From NCBI RefSeq assembly GCF_004348545.1, contig NZ_SMKL01000002.1, positions 124,001-188,000 on the forward strand: a stretch of 64,000 bases of DNA, given 5' to 3'. Position 1 is the stretch's first letter. Each line of letters opens with the position of its first letter. The notes beneath the pieces are model-generated. The model worked only from the letters and a program-made list of their open reading frames with translations. It was not told the DNA's origin and searched no databases. Below, one piece after another: positions 16,702 through 25,427 of this stretch. A program made the position numbers and the translations under genes. The stretch comes from Jiangella ureilytica (lineage in GTDB: Bacteria > Actinomycetota > Actinomycetes > Jiangellales > Jiangellaceae).

Positions 16702-17190
16702 ATGGAGATCCGGGAGGCGCGGGACGAGGACTGGCCGGCCGTCTGGCCGATCCTGCGGGACATCGTCGCGGCGGGCGAGACGTACACGCTGCCGCGCGAT
16801 CTCGACGCCGAGACGGCGCGGCGCATCTGGCTGCTGGCGCCGCCGGACCGGACGGTCGTCGCGGTCGACGGCGACGGCACCGTGCTCGGCTCGGCGAAGA
16901 TGAACCGGAACCACCTGGGCCCGGCCGACCACATCGCCAGCGCGAGCTTCATCGTCGCGCCGGAACGCTCCGGGCAAGGCGTCGGACGAGCGCTGGGCCG
17001 GTACGTCCTCGACTGGGCGCGCACAGCCGGATACCGCGCGATGCAGTTCAACGCGGTGGTCGAGACGAACACCCGAGCGATCGCCCTGTGGCGATCGCTC
17101 GGGTTCGAGGTCATCGGGACGTTGCCGGAGGCGTTCCGGCACCCTCACCGGGGCTACGTCGGGCTGCACATCATGTACCGCCGCCTGTAG
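16702..17190 (+). CDS. GNAT family N-acetyltransferase
   Basis: A 162-residue acetyl-CoA-dependent acetyltransferase. Motif A, with RSGQGVGRALGRYV, binds the pyrophosphate of acetyl-CoA, and motif B follows (NAVVETNTRAIALWRSLGF). The ATG at 16702 is 6 nt after TAGGCT, so the mRNA is likely leaderless. The substrate is unknown; related proteins act on small amines, antibiotics or amino acids. Confidence 0.92.
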   Translation: MEIREARDEDWPAVWPILRDIVAAGETYTLPRDLDAETARRIWLLAPPDRTVVAVDGDGTVLGSAKMNRNHLGPADHIASASFIVAPERSGQGVGRALGRYVLDWARTAGYRAMQFNAVVETNTRAIALWRSLGFEVIGTLPEAFRHPHRGYVGLHIMYRRL

Positions 17191-17213
17191 CCCCGGCCGG
17201 TCGTCGTGGGTCC

Positions 17214-17369
17214 CTACCAGTAGTGCCGGCGTCCGGCCAGCGGCCGGCCGGCGGCTCCCGCGATGTACAGCACTGCGCCGACGACCAGCAGGATGATGCC
17301 GATGGTCGTCAGGATGCCCACACCCGCGAACAACCCGATCAGCAGTAGAACGACACCCAGGATGATCAT
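17214..17369 (-). CDS. DUF6131-like small membrane protein (51 aa)
   Basis: A 51-residue protein made of two hydrophobic helices (IILGVVLLLIGLFAG and IGIILLVVGAVLYIAG) and a basic C-terminus ending GRRHYW, the signature of the DUF6131 family widespread in actinobacteria. The ATG at 17369 has AAGGAG 5 nt upstream. Function unknown; the hairpin-like membrane topology suggests a small envelope protein. Confidence 0.8.
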   Translation of the reverse strand: MIILGVVLLLIGLFAGVGILTTIGIILLVVGAVLYIAGAAGRPLAGRRHYW

Positions 17370-17452
17370 CCCAGCTCCTTCGTCCCCGTCAGTGGACTTT
17401 CGTGACGCACCGGGACTTACCCGGCGCATCACCGTCCAATCGGGCCAAAGAC

Positions 17453-18367
17453 CTAGGAGCTCGAGCGGAGATCGCGCCGGCGCAGGTCGCTGAGCCAGGC
17501 GTCGACCCGCGCGGTGTCGGGACCGGGCGGCAGGAACGACGTCGCCGCGACGTCGTCGAGCTGCTGCTGCAGCTCGAGCCGGTACGAGTCGACCTGGTCC
17601 CAGGGCAGCGCACCGGCGCGCACCGATGCCAGCCGCTCCTGGTGCTCGGGCGACGGCGTGCCGGTGTCGCCCGTGCGCAGCAGCGCGAGGCCGTCGACCA
17701 GCAGCCGCAGCAGGTCGGCCGCGCCGGTGTGCCGCGGCTCGCCCTGCACATGCTCGTCGTCGAACCGCTTGAACTCCGCCAGCACGTGGTCGGCGTAGGC
17801 CGCGGAGATGGTCTGGGACAGGAACGCCGGGCGCAGGTCGAGCAGTTCGCGGCCGGTCTCGCTCACCCAGATGGGCCGGGCCGACCACAGCAGCTCGAGG
17901 CAGCCGGGGTCGGCGTCGAGGGCCAGCCGGCAGAAGTGCTCGACCTCCCACGACAGCCACGACGGCGTCGGCCCGGCGAGCTGCTCGGGCGGCTTGCGCA
18001 GCGACCAGAACGCGGCCGTAGGCGCCTGGAAGACGCCGCGCACGTTCAGTGGCTCGCCGGGCTCGCCGGGCGGCCGGCCCACCGCGGCGGCGTAGAGCGT
18101 GCGGTTGGTGACCAGGTCGCGCGCGCCGCCGGAGCGCACCGGCTCGGGCAGCCGGGAGAGCGGGTCGGCGAGCGTGGTGAGCTGGTCCGGGTCGGCCTCG
18201 ACCAAGTGGCCGTCGACGAGCGCGACGGTGTACGTGCCGTCGGCCTCGCGGACGATGCGTCCGGCGAGACCACGGCCGGAGCCCGGCGCGGCGGCGTCGG
18301 CCGGCGTGCCGTGCACGACGACCTGCGTACCGAGTGGGACTCGCGTGGGGGCGCTCAGGCGAGGCAT
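17453..18367 (-). CDS. Nucleotidyltransferase-fold protein lacking the catalytic motif
   Basis: A 304-residue protein. Residues about 1-65 form a KOW/SH3-like beta region (GTQVVVHG, GLAGRIVREADGTYTVALVDG). The remainder aligns with the RlaP-type DNA polymerase beta superfamily: TLYAAAVG, RGVFQAPTAAFWSLRKPP, SWEVEHFCRLAL, LELLWS and RPAFLSQTISAAYADHVLAEFKR. In active members VGSR...D-x-D precedes RRGV; here that stretch reads VGRPPGEPGEPLNVRGV, so both the GS and the metal-binding aspartates are missing. It is probably a non-catalytic relative with a binding or regulatory role. The start at 18367 is the first ATG consistent with the beta domain. Confidence 0.7.
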   Translation of the reverse strand: MPRLSAPTRVPLGTQVVVHGTPADAAAPGSGRGLAGRIVREADGTYTVALVDGHLVEADPDQLTTLADPLSRLPEPVRSGGARDLVTNRTLYAAAVGRPPGEPGEPLNVRGVFQAPTAAFWSLRKPPEQLAGPTPSWLSWEVEHFCRLALDADPGCLELLWSARPIWVSETGRELLDLRPAFLSQTISAAYADHVLAEFKRFDDEHVQGEPRHTGAADLLRLLVDGLALLRTGDTGTPSPEHQERLASVRAGALPWDQVDSYRLELQQQLDDVAATSFLPPGPDTARVDAWLSDLRRRDLRSSS

Positions 18368-18608
18368 GGGGCCATTCTCGCGCGTCGTCGCAGGTCCCAC
18401 CCGGCGATCCACCGGGTTTCAACCGTTTGGACCTGATCCTGCGCCGGCCGGCAGGGGTGCGGCGTCGAGGGCAGACGTCTGACGGCGAACGTTCCGCGAC
18501 CCCTGCTCGACGGGTCGGTGAATCCTCGATACGTCCCTTCTGCGGCGTCGTGTCCGGTTCCTACGGTGATCTCCGACCATCGACCGGGCAGAGATCACGG
18601 AGGCCGGC

Positions 18609-20426
18609 ATGCGCGACGCTGCCACGACGGAGAACGACGGGACGGTCTCGCGCCGGACCCTGCTGGCGACGGCCGGTGGTGCGGCCGCCGCGGGGCTCGC
18701 CCTCCCGCTCGTCCAGGCGGTGCCCGCCGCCGCCGTCCCGGCCCGGTCGATGCGCCCGGTGAGCATGGCGATGCACATCCACGGCTCCTTCAGCGAGGGC
18801 CCGGCCAGCTACGAGACCCACCTGCGCCAGGCGCGGCTGAACGCCGTCGACGTCATCTGGTGGACCGACCACGAGTTCCGGGTCGGCGCCCACGACCACC
18901 GCCGCGAGGTCCGCTTCGAGGGCCTGCGCGAGGTCGTCAACACCATGGAGTGGACCTGGACCCGCGCGACCGAGGGTGCCGTGACCAGCGGCACGGCCGA
19001 GTTCGTCGACGACCCGCACTCGCCGGACGAGCCCGGCAAGGCCATGCGCCTGACGGCGACCGGCACCGGCTGGGGCATCCTCTGGTACTCCGCGGCGTCG
19101 TGGAACCAGACCTACACCGGCTCGCTCGCCGACACCACGATCCAGCTGGACGTGCTGGCCGAGCAGACCGGCCCGGGCCGCGAGCTGGTCGTCGAGATCA
19201 ACAGCTCCTACCACCCGGCGCGCGGCGGCCGCGCGGCCGGGCGATACCTGCTGCAGTACCGCATCGGCGGCAGCACCTCCGGCGAGATCGTCCGCCGCGC
19301 CGAGGGCCTGCGCGGCCATGTCGAGATCCCGGCACCGCAGGGCCGGTGGCAGCGGGTCACGTTCCGCCCGGTCGACGACCTGCAGGCGATCTGGCCGGAC
19401 CTGGTGGCATCGGACAACTCGATGCACCAGCTGCGCCTCGGCGTCCGGGTCGCGGGCGAGGCACCGACGCGAGCGGTCGTGGACCGGCTGCGCATCGACT
19501 ACGGCCGCCGCAACCTCGCCACGGGCGCCGATCTGCGGCGCGAGGTCCTCGCCCGCTATGCCGACGAGTTCCCGGACGTCGTCCACTACGAGGCGTGGGA
19601 GGTGTCGCTGGTGCGGCACCTCAACTGGATCGGCGGCGACTTGGCGATGCCCGCGCTGCCCAGCCCGCCGCGGCGGAACAACGACCCGGACCTGACCGCC
19701 GAGATGATCGAGTTCATGCACGCCCACGGCGCGCTGGCCCAGTGGAACCATCCGCTGGACGTCGCGACGCCGGAGGAGCTGGTACGTCTGATGATCGAGC
19801 GCAACTGCCTCGGCGCGGACCTCATGGAGATCGGCCGCACCCCGTTCGAGGACCTGCGGCGCGTGTTCGACGCCGCGGCCCGCAACGCACTGTTCATCAC
19901 CGGGGTCGGCGTCAGCGACGACCACGGCGGGCAGAACTGGGCCGGACTCGCCGACAACAACATCACCTACGTGTGGGCCGCGTCGACGGCCATGAACGAC
20001 CTGGTCGACGCGCTGCGGGCCGGGCGCGCATGGTGGGTCGACCCGGTCCGCTGGCGTGGCGCGATGGACATCGAGGTGGCCGGCCGCCGCGTGCTCGGCT
20101 CGGCGCTGGTGACCCGGGCGGCCCGGCTGAACGTGCGGCTGACGGCGACCGGCCTGCCCGCGGGCGGCGCGCTGCACATCGTCGAGAGCCCGGTCGACTA
20201 CCCCGGCGTGGCCGACCCGTCGCCGGCCACGACCAGCACGGTCGTGCCGGCCGGGGAGCTGGAGGACGGCCGGGTCGACCACCTCGTGGTGCCCGGCGAC
20301 GGTGCCTTCGTGCGACTGCAGGCCCGCGACGCGCAGGACCGCGTCATCGGCGAGAGCAACCCGTTCTGGATCCTGCGCGACGAACCCCCGCACGGCATCC
20401 CCGCGGCCCGCCGGCTGCGCGGCTGA
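18609..20426 (+). CDS. Tat-exported PHP-like metal-dependent hydrolase
   Basis: A 605-residue secreted protein with a Tat signal (VSRRTLLATAGGAAAAGLAL, cut near AAAVPA). The mature part has PHP-type metal motifs: HIHGSFSEG (H-x-H), WWTDHEF, a later WNHP and GVSDDHGG near the end of the metal site. A beta-sandwich-like insertion lies at about 130-290, and there is a C-terminal beta domain. PHP hydrolases cleave phosphoesters with two or three metals. GGAGG is 5 nt before the ATG. The next gene encodes the Tat-exported phosphatase PhoD 17 bp downstream, so the two probably act together outside the cell. Substrate unknown. Confidence 0.78.
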   Translation: MRDAATTENDGTVSRRTLLATAGGAAAAGLALPLVQAVPAAAVPARSMRPVSMAMHIHGSFSEGPASYETHLRQARLNAVDVIWWTDHEFRVGAHDHRREVRFEGLREVVNTMEWTWTRATEGAVTSGTAEFVDDPHSPDEPGKAMRLTATGTGWGILWYSAASWNQTYTGSLADTTIQLDVLAEQTGPGRELVVEINSSYHPARGGRAAGRYLLQYRIGGSTSGEIVRRAEGLRGHVEIPAPQGRWQRVTFRPVDDLQAIWPDLVASDNSMHQLRLGVRVAGEAPTRAVVDRLRIDYGRRNLATGADLRREVLARYADEFPDVVHYEAWEVSLVRHLNWIGGDLAMPALPSPPRRNNDPDLTAEMIEFMHAHGALAQWNHPLDVATPEELVRLMIERNCLGADLMEIGRTPFEDLRRVFDAAARNALFITGVGVSDDHGGQNWAGLADNNITYVWAASTAMNDLVDALRAGRAWWVDPVRWRGAMDIEVAGRRVLGSALVTRAARLNVRLTATGLPAGGALHIVESPVDYPGVADPSPATTSTVVPAGELEDGRVDHLVVPGDGAFVRLQARDAQDRVIGESNPFWILRDEPPHGIPAARRLRG

Positions 20427-20443
20427 GAGAGGACACCGCCCCC

Positions 20444-21991
20444 ATGGAGCAGCAGCTCACCCGCCGCCGGATCCTCCAGCTCGGCGGCGCGACCGCCGCC
20501 GCCCTGGCCGGCACCGCCGCCACGGGCCGGATCGCCTGGGCCTCGCCGACCCCCGCCTCGGCCAAGCTGAGCGACGGCGTCTTCACGCTCGGCGTCGCCT
20601 CCGGCGACCCGCTGCACGACCGCGTCGTCATCTGGACCCGGCTGGCCGCCGACCCGGTGGCGCTCGACGGCGCCGGCGGCATGCCCGCGCGGCCGGTCGC
20701 GGTGTCATGGGAGGTCGCGCACGACGAACAGTTCTCCCGGCTGGTCCGCCGCGGCATGACGATGGCCCGCCAGGAGGACGCGCACAGCGTGCACATCGAC
20801 GTCGCCGGGCTGGAGCCGGACCGCTGGTACTTCTACCGGTTCCGCGCGGAGGGCCAGCTCAGCCCCGTCGGCCGCACCCGTACCGCACCGGCGCCGGGCA
20901 CGCTGCCGTCGTCGTGGCGCTTCGCCATCGCCAGCTGCCAGAACTACACGGCCGGCTACTACACCGCCTACCAGGACATGCTGGCCGGCGACCCGGACAT
21001 CGTGTTCCATCTCGGCGACTACATCTACGAGGGCGGCGGCCAGGGCAATCTCGGCCGCGGCCACCTGCCCGACGCCAAGCTGGCCACGCTGGCCGACTAC
21101 CGCGTCCGGCTCGGGCAGTACCACAGCGACCCGGACCTGCAGGCGATCCACGCGGCCGTCCCGTTCGGCATCACCTGGGACGACCACGAGCTGGAGAACA
21201 ACTGGGCCGGCGACGACGCCGACCCGGACCGCCCGGCCGGCGAGTTCGCCGCCCTGAAGGTCGCCTCGTTCCAGGCGTACTGGGAGCACATGCCGTTCCG
21301 CGCCGCGCAACGCCCGGACGGCCCGAGCATCCAGCTCTACCGCCGGCTGCAGTGGGGCGACCTGGCGACGATCAACATCCTCGACACCCGGCAGTACCGC
21401 TCCGACCACGTCGCCGACATCGAGGCCGACGGGCCCGAGGCGTGGGAGCCCGGCCGCACCATCCTCGGCGCGGAGCAGACCCGGTGGCTGCTCGACGGGC
21501 TCGACGGCAGCACGAGCAGGTGGAACGTGCTGGCCCAGCAGGTGCCGTTCTTCGAGGACCCCGACGTGGGCGCGGAGAACGACAAGTGGGACGGCTACCG
21601 CGTCTCGCGTCAGCAGGTGCTCGAGGCGATGGCGTCGGGCCGGCCGCGCAACCCGATCGTGCTCTCCGGCGACATCCACGCCAACCGGGCGGCCGACCTC
21701 AAGCTCGACTTCGACGACCCCTCGTCGCCGACGGTCGGCGTCGAGTTCACCGGCACCTCGATCACCAGCGGCGGGCAGGTCGCGGGTTCCGTCCGGCACG
21801 ACCCGGACCCCGAGAACCCGCACTTCCGGATGGCCGGCGCCGGCCGCGGCCACGTGCTGATCACCGTCACGCCGGAGCTGGCGCGGGCCGACTACCGAGT
21901 GGTCGACACGGTCCGGGCGCGCACGTCCGCGGCGCGCACCGTCACGTCGTATGTCGTCGAGGACGGCGTGCCCGGGCTGTCGCGCGCCTGA
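20444..21991 (+). CDS. phoD: Alkaline phosphatase D, Tat-exported
   Basis: A 515-residue extracellular phosphomono/diesterase. It has a Tat signal (TRRRILQLGG...AWASPTPASA), an N-terminal fibronectin-like domain (FTLGVASGDPLHDRVVIWTRL), then the metallophosphoesterase core: FAIASCQNY, FHLGDYIYEGG, TWDDHELENNW and LSGDIHAN. PhoD uses calcium and iron and works on phosphodiesters and teichoic acids. The arrangement after the PHP-like gene suggests phosphate scavenging. I looked for a Pho box upstream of the operon and could not find a convincing direct repeat. Confidence 0.95.
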   Translation: MEQQLTRRRILQLGGATAAALAGTAATGRIAWASPTPASAKLSDGVFTLGVASGDPLHDRVVIWTRLAADPVALDGAGGMPARPVAVSWEVAHDEQFSRLVRRGMTMARQEDAHSVHIDVAGLEPDRWYFYRFRAEGQLSPVGRTRTAPAPGTLPSSWRFAIASCQNYTAGYYTAYQDMLAGDPDIVFHLGDYIYEGGGQGNLGRGHLPDAKLATLADYRVRLGQYHSDPDLQAIHAAVPFGITWDDHELENNWAGDDADPDRPAGEFAALKVASFQAYWEHMPFRAAQRPDGPSIQLYRRLQWGDLATINILDTRQYRSDHVADIEADGPEAWEPGRTILGAEQTRWLLDGLDGSTSRWNVLAQQVPFFEDPDVGAENDKWDGYRVSRQQVLEAMASGRPRNPIVLSGDIHANRAADLKLDFDDPSSPTVGVEFTGTSITSGGQVAGSVRHDPDPENPHFRMAGAGRGHVLITVTPELARADYRVVDTVRARTSAARTVTSYVVEDGVPGLSRA

Positions 21992-22002
21992 CGCCGTCGT
22001 CG

Positions 22003-22953
22003 TCAGGCGGAGCGGAGGAACCGCTCGCCGAGCCGCTGGAGGTGGTCGCGCAGCTCGGCCGGCGCGACGACGTCGAACTCGGCGCCGACCGCCCCCAGCG
22101 CGAACGCCGGCCAGTCCAGCGTGTCGACGTTCATGGTGAGGCGGCAGGAGCCGTCGCCCGTGGGCTCGACCGTCCCCCAGTCCCAGACCTGCTGCTTCAC
22201 CTGGGCCGCCGGCGCCCGCACGTCGACGACCACCTGGTAGCGGGTCGGGATGGCGGCCAGCCGCTCGTCCACGAACGTCGCGGCGTCCTCGGCCGGCAGC
22301 TCGCGCGGGCGGAACCGCTGCCCGGTCGTCGCCGGATCGGACAGCCGGTCGACGCGGAAGGTGCGCCAGTCGTGCCGCTCGACGTCCCACGCGACGAGGT
22401 ACCAGCGGCGCCCGCGGGACACGAGGCGGTACGGCTCGACCAGCCGGCCGGTGTCGTCGCCGTCGCGGGAGCGGTACCGGAACCGCAGCCGCTCGTCGTC
22501 GCGGCAGGCCTGTGCGATGACGGTGAGCGCGGCGGAGTCGACCCGCGGCCCGCCGCCCGCGATGGACGGGACGGTGTAGGTGTGCAGCGCGTCGACCCGG
22601 CGGCGCAGCCGCGGCGGCAGCACCTGGACCACCTTGGTGAGCGCCCGCACCGACGTCTCCTCGATGCCGGCGACGGCGCCGCCCGCGGCCGTGCGCAGGC
22701 TGACCGCGATGGCCACGGCCTCCTCGTCGTCGAGCAGCAGGGGCGGTAGCGCGGCGCCGGCCTGCAGCTGGTAGCCGCCGGCCACCCCGCGGGCGGCGTC
22801 GACGGGGTAGCCGAGCGCGCGCAGCCGGTCGACGTCGCGGCGCAGCGTGCGCGGGCTGACGCCGAGCCGGTCGGCCAGCTCCTCCCCCGGCCAGTACCGA
22901 TGCGTCTGCAGCAGGGACAGCAGCCGGAGCATCCGGGCACTCGTGTTCGCCAT
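22003..22953 (-). CDS. YafY-type regulator (HTH_11 plus WYL domain)
   Basis: A 316-residue transcriptional regulator: N-terminal HTH_11 winged helix (GEELADRLGVSPRTLRRDVDRLRALGYPV), a WYL domain in the middle (FRYRSRDGD, VEPYRLVSRGRRWYLVAW) and a C-terminal WCX domain. WYL domains sense nucleic acid or small-molecule ligands. GGAG precedes the ATG. It is divergent from a DrrAB-type exporter with an inverted repeat between them, so it probably controls that exporter and itself. Confidence 0.93.
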   Translation of the reverse strand: MANTSARMLRLLSLLQTHRYWPGEELADRLGVSPRTLRRDVDRLRALGYPVDAARGVAGGYQLQAGAALPPLLLDDEEAVAIAVSLRTAAGGAVAGIEETSVRALTKVVQVLPPRLRRRVDALHTYTVPSIAGGGPRVDSAALTVIAQACRDDERLRFRYRSRDGDDTGRLVEPYRLVSRGRRWYLVAWDVERHDWRTFRVDRLSDPATTGQRFRPRELPAEDAATFVDERLAAIPTRYQVVVDVRAPAAQVKQQVWDWGTVEPTGDGSCRLTMNVDTLDWPAFALGAVGAEFDVVAPAELRDHLQRLGERFLRSA

Positions 22954-22976
22954 GTCTCCAGAGTCCTCGCAATTGA

Positions 22977-22991
22977 GGTCAGAAAATGACC
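22977..22991. promoter_or_regulatory. Inverted repeat between the WYL regulator and drrAB
   Basis: GGTCA-GAAAA-TGACC, with perfect 5-bp arms, lies in the 62-bp divergent intergenic region, immediately upstream of the -10-like TAGCGT (23003-23008) of the exporter gene. It is a plausible operator for the adjacent regulator. Confidence 0.4.
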
Positions 22992-23015
22992 GGAATGGAT
23001 TCTAGCGTGGTTCAC

Positions 23016-24047
23016 ATGAACGCCACCATGATCCAGACCACCGGTCTGACCAGGCACTTCACCGTCAAGGGGCAGCGGGCCCGCGCACCGCGAGCAGCCC
23101 GCTTTTCGAAGAACATCGTCGAAGCCGTCCGCGGGCTCGACCTGCGCGTCGACGAGGGCGAGCTGGTCGCCCTGCTGGGACCGAACGGCGCCGGGAAGTC
23201 GACGACGCTGCGCATGCTGACGACGCTGATCCCGCCGACCTCCGGCACCGCCGTGGTCGCCGGCCACGACGTGGTCGCCGAGCAGCGCGAGGTCCGCCGG
23301 GTCATCGGCTACATCGGCCAGGGCAACGGCGCGGCGCTCAGCCAGCGCGGCCGCGACGAGCTGGTCAGCCAGGGCCGCGCCTATGGCATGAGCGTCCGCG
23401 ACTCGAAGGCGCGCGCGGCCGAGCTGATCGCCTCGCTGGACCTGGCCGCCGTCGCCGACCGGCCGACGTCGTCGCTGTCCGGCGGGCAGAAGCGGCGTCT
23501 CGACATCGCGATGGGCCTCATCCACGCCCCACGGCTGCTGTTCCTCGACGAGCCGTCGACCGGCCTGGACCCGCAGAACCGGGCCAACCTGCAGGAGCAC
23601 ATCCTCAAGCTGCGCGCCGAGCACGGGACGACGATCGTGCTGACGACCCATTACCTCGACGAGGCCGACGCGATGGCCGAGAGGGTCATCGTCATCGACC
23701 ACGGCGCCGTCATCGCCGACGACACCCCGGCCCGGCTCAAGGCCGACCACGCGGGCGACCGGATCACGCTCGGCTTCGGGTCGGCGTCCGACGCGGCGCG
23801 TGCGGCCGCGCGGCTCGGCGGGCTGGACGGCGCCGTCGTCAGCACCGGCGGCGTCGAGGTCGAGGTCCGCGCCCAGGGCGGACCACGGCTGGTCCCGGGG
23901 ATCCTCCGCGGCCTCGACGCCGCCGGGATCGCCGTCGAGTCCACCGCCGTCAGCCGTCCCACCTTGGACGACGTGTTCCTCAACCTCACCGGCCGCAGCC
24001 TGCGCGAGGGCGTCGTCTCCCTGTCGAACGAGGAGGTCGCAGCATGA
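23016..24047 (+). CDS. DrrA-type ABC exporter ATPase
   Basis: This 343-residue ATP-binding subunit powers drug or lipid export with the next gene's permease. It has Walker A GPNGAGKST (55-63), signature LSGGQKRRLDIAMGL, Walker B LLFLDEPSTGLDP and the H-loop TTHYLDEAD, then the C-terminal domain typical of daunorubicin-resistance ATPases. An insertion rich in Arg/Ala at about 18-35 is unusual. The ATG at 23016 is 7 nt after TAGCGT (leaderless). The stop overlaps the permease start as ATGA. Confidence 0.95.
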   Translation: MNATMIQTTGLTRHFTVKGQRARAPRAARFSKNIVEAVRGLDLRVDEGELVALLGPNGAGKSTTLRMLTTLIPPTSGTAVVAGHDVVAEQREVRRVIGYIGQGNGAALSQRGRDELVSQGRAYGMSVRDSKARAAELIASLDLAAVADRPTSSLSGGQKRRLDIAMGLIHAPRLLFLDEPSTGLDPQNRANLQEHILKLRAEHGTTIVLTTHYLDEADAMAERVIVIDHGAVIADDTPARLKADHAGDRITLGFGSASDAARAAARLGGLDGAVVSTGGVEVEVRAQGGPRLVPGILRGLDAAGIAVESTAVSRPTLDDVFLNLTGRSLREGVVSLSNEEVAA

Positions 24048-24796
24048 GCAGCACGACACTGGTCACCGACACCGTCACCGTCTTCAGCCGCGAGCTGCGG
24101 CCCGTCCTGCGCGACCCGTTCTCCGTCGTGTTCAGCATGATCCAGCCGCTGGTCTTCCTCGGGCTGTTCACGCCGCTCCTCCCCGAGGTCGAGGGCGGGT
24201 CCGCGCTGCAGTGGTTCGTCCCCGGCATCGTGGTGATGTCGTGCCTGTTCAGCACCTCGTTCACCGGGTCGAACCTGCTGTTCGAGATCCAGACCGGGGC
24301 GCACGAGCGGATGCTGGTCACGCCGCTGCGGCGGCCGGCGTTGATCGTCGGGCGGGCGCTCAAGGAGATCGTCCCGATGATCGTGCAGACGGCGATCATC
24401 GTCGCGGTCTGCACCCCGTTCGGCTTCGACCTGCACCTCGGCGGTGTCGTGGTCGGCGTGCTGATCCTGGCGGTCATGGCCGTGGGGCTGGGCGCGCTGT
24501 CGTACACGCTGGCGCTGGCGTCGAAGAACACCGAGTGGCTGTTCTGGACCGTGCAGCAGACGGTGCTGTTCCCGCTGCTGCTCCTGGCCGGCATCCTCCT
24601 GCCCGTCGACGACGGTCCCGGCTGGCTGCGGGCGCTGTCCAGCGCCAACCCGCTGACCTACGTCGTCGACGCCCAGCGGGCCCTCTTCAACGGCGAGTTC
24701 CCCGCGTCGACCGTCCTGGCCGCCGTCGTGGCGTCGGTGGCCGTCGCGGCCCTCGGCCTGGCGGTGGGCACCCGGGCGATGCGCCGATCGTCCTGA
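24044..24796 (+). CDS. DrrB-type ABC-2 permease
   Basis: This 250-residue membrane subunit of the ABC-2 family has six predicted helices: VFSMIQPLVFLGLFTPL, WFVPGIVVMSCLF, IVQTAIIVAV, VLILAVMAVGLGAL, LFPLLLLAGILLP and a C-terminal one. The conserved NPLTYVVDAQR loop sits before the last helix. It forms the export channel with the ATPase; substrate unknown. Its start overlaps the ATPase stop by 4 bp. Confidence 0.95.
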   Translation: MSSTTLVTDTVTVFSRELRPVLRDPFSVVFSMIQPLVFLGLFTPLLPEVEGGSALQWFVPGIVVMSCLFSTSFTGSNLLFEIQTGAHERMLVTPLRRPALIVGRALKEIVPMIVQTAIIVAVCTPFGFDLHLGGVVVGVLILAVMAVGLGALSYTLALASKNTEWLFWTVQQTVLFPLLLLAGILLPVDDGPGWLRALSSANPLTYVVDAQRALFNGEFPASTVLAAVVASVAVAALGLAVGTRAMRRSS

Positions 24797-24814
24797 GGCG
24801 CCCTACTCCGGTGG

Positions 24815-24857
24815 TCGTGTTCCCTGGCGGCGTTGCAGCGACCGTCGGGGAACACGA
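24815..24857 (+). terminator. Inverted repeat after the ABC permease
   Basis: TCGTGTTCCC (24815-24824) and GGGAACACGA (24848-24857) are perfect 10-bp arms around a 23-nt loop, 19 bp after the permease stop. It is a likely terminator for the exporter operon. Confidence 0.55.
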
Positions 24858-24890
24858 TCGCGTGAGCGACCGGCTGATAGACAAGGGGCC

Positions 24891-25427
24891 ATGGGTGAGC
24901 TGACCATCGAGCTGCTGGCACCGGGCGCGGCGGACGACGCCGCGCTGGTGGAGCGCCTGACCGCCCTGGTCAACGAGGTCTATGCGGCGTCCGAGGCCGG
25001 ACTGTGGAACGACGGCGCCAGCCGCACGTCCGCGGCCGAGATCGCGCGGTTCGTGCGGGCCGGAGAGATCGCCGTCGCCCGCAGCGAGGGCCGGACCATC
25101 GGGTGCGCACGGATCCAGCGCTGGGACGACAGCACCGGTGAGTTCGGCATGCTCGCCGCCGACCCCGATCACCGGGGCGGCGGCGTGGGACGGGCGCTGG
25201 TCGACTTCGCCGAGCAGCACAGCAGGGACGAGGGCCGCACGACCATGCGGCTCGAGCTGCTCGTGCCGCGCACGTGGACGCACCCGGCGAAGGCGTTCCT
25301 CGCGCAGTGGTACGAGCGCCGCGGGTACCGCGTGGTGCGCCGCGGGACCATCGACGAGGACCATCCGCATCTGGCGCCGCTGCTCGCGACGCCGTGCGAC
25401 TTCCTCATCTGGCACAAGCCCCTCTAG
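24891..25427 (+). CDS. GNAT family N-acetyltransferase
   Basis: A 178-residue acetyltransferase. Motif A is EFGMLAADPDHRGGGVGRALVDFAEQ with the GxGxA-type pyrophosphate loop, followed by KAFLAQWYERRGYRVVRRG. It resembles PhnO/YjcK-type GNATs that often lie beside small operons. The ATG at 24891 has only a short AAGGGG upstream. The TAG stop shares four bases with the convergent methyltransferase stop. Substrate unknown. Confidence 0.9.
   Translation: MGELTIELLAPGAADDAALVERLTALVNEVYAASEAGLWNDGASRTSAAEIARFVRAGEIAVARSEGRTIGCARIQRWDDSTGEFGMLAADPDHRGGGVGRALVDFAEQHSRDEGRTTMRLELLVPRTWTHPAKAFLAQWYERRGYRVVRRGTIDEDHPHLAPLLATPCDFLIWHKPL

Noticed and set aside
18368-18608. Pho box upstream of the PHP-phoD operon
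   Set aside because: No pair of 11-bp direct repeats resembling the actinobacterial PhoP site could be found by reading the region.
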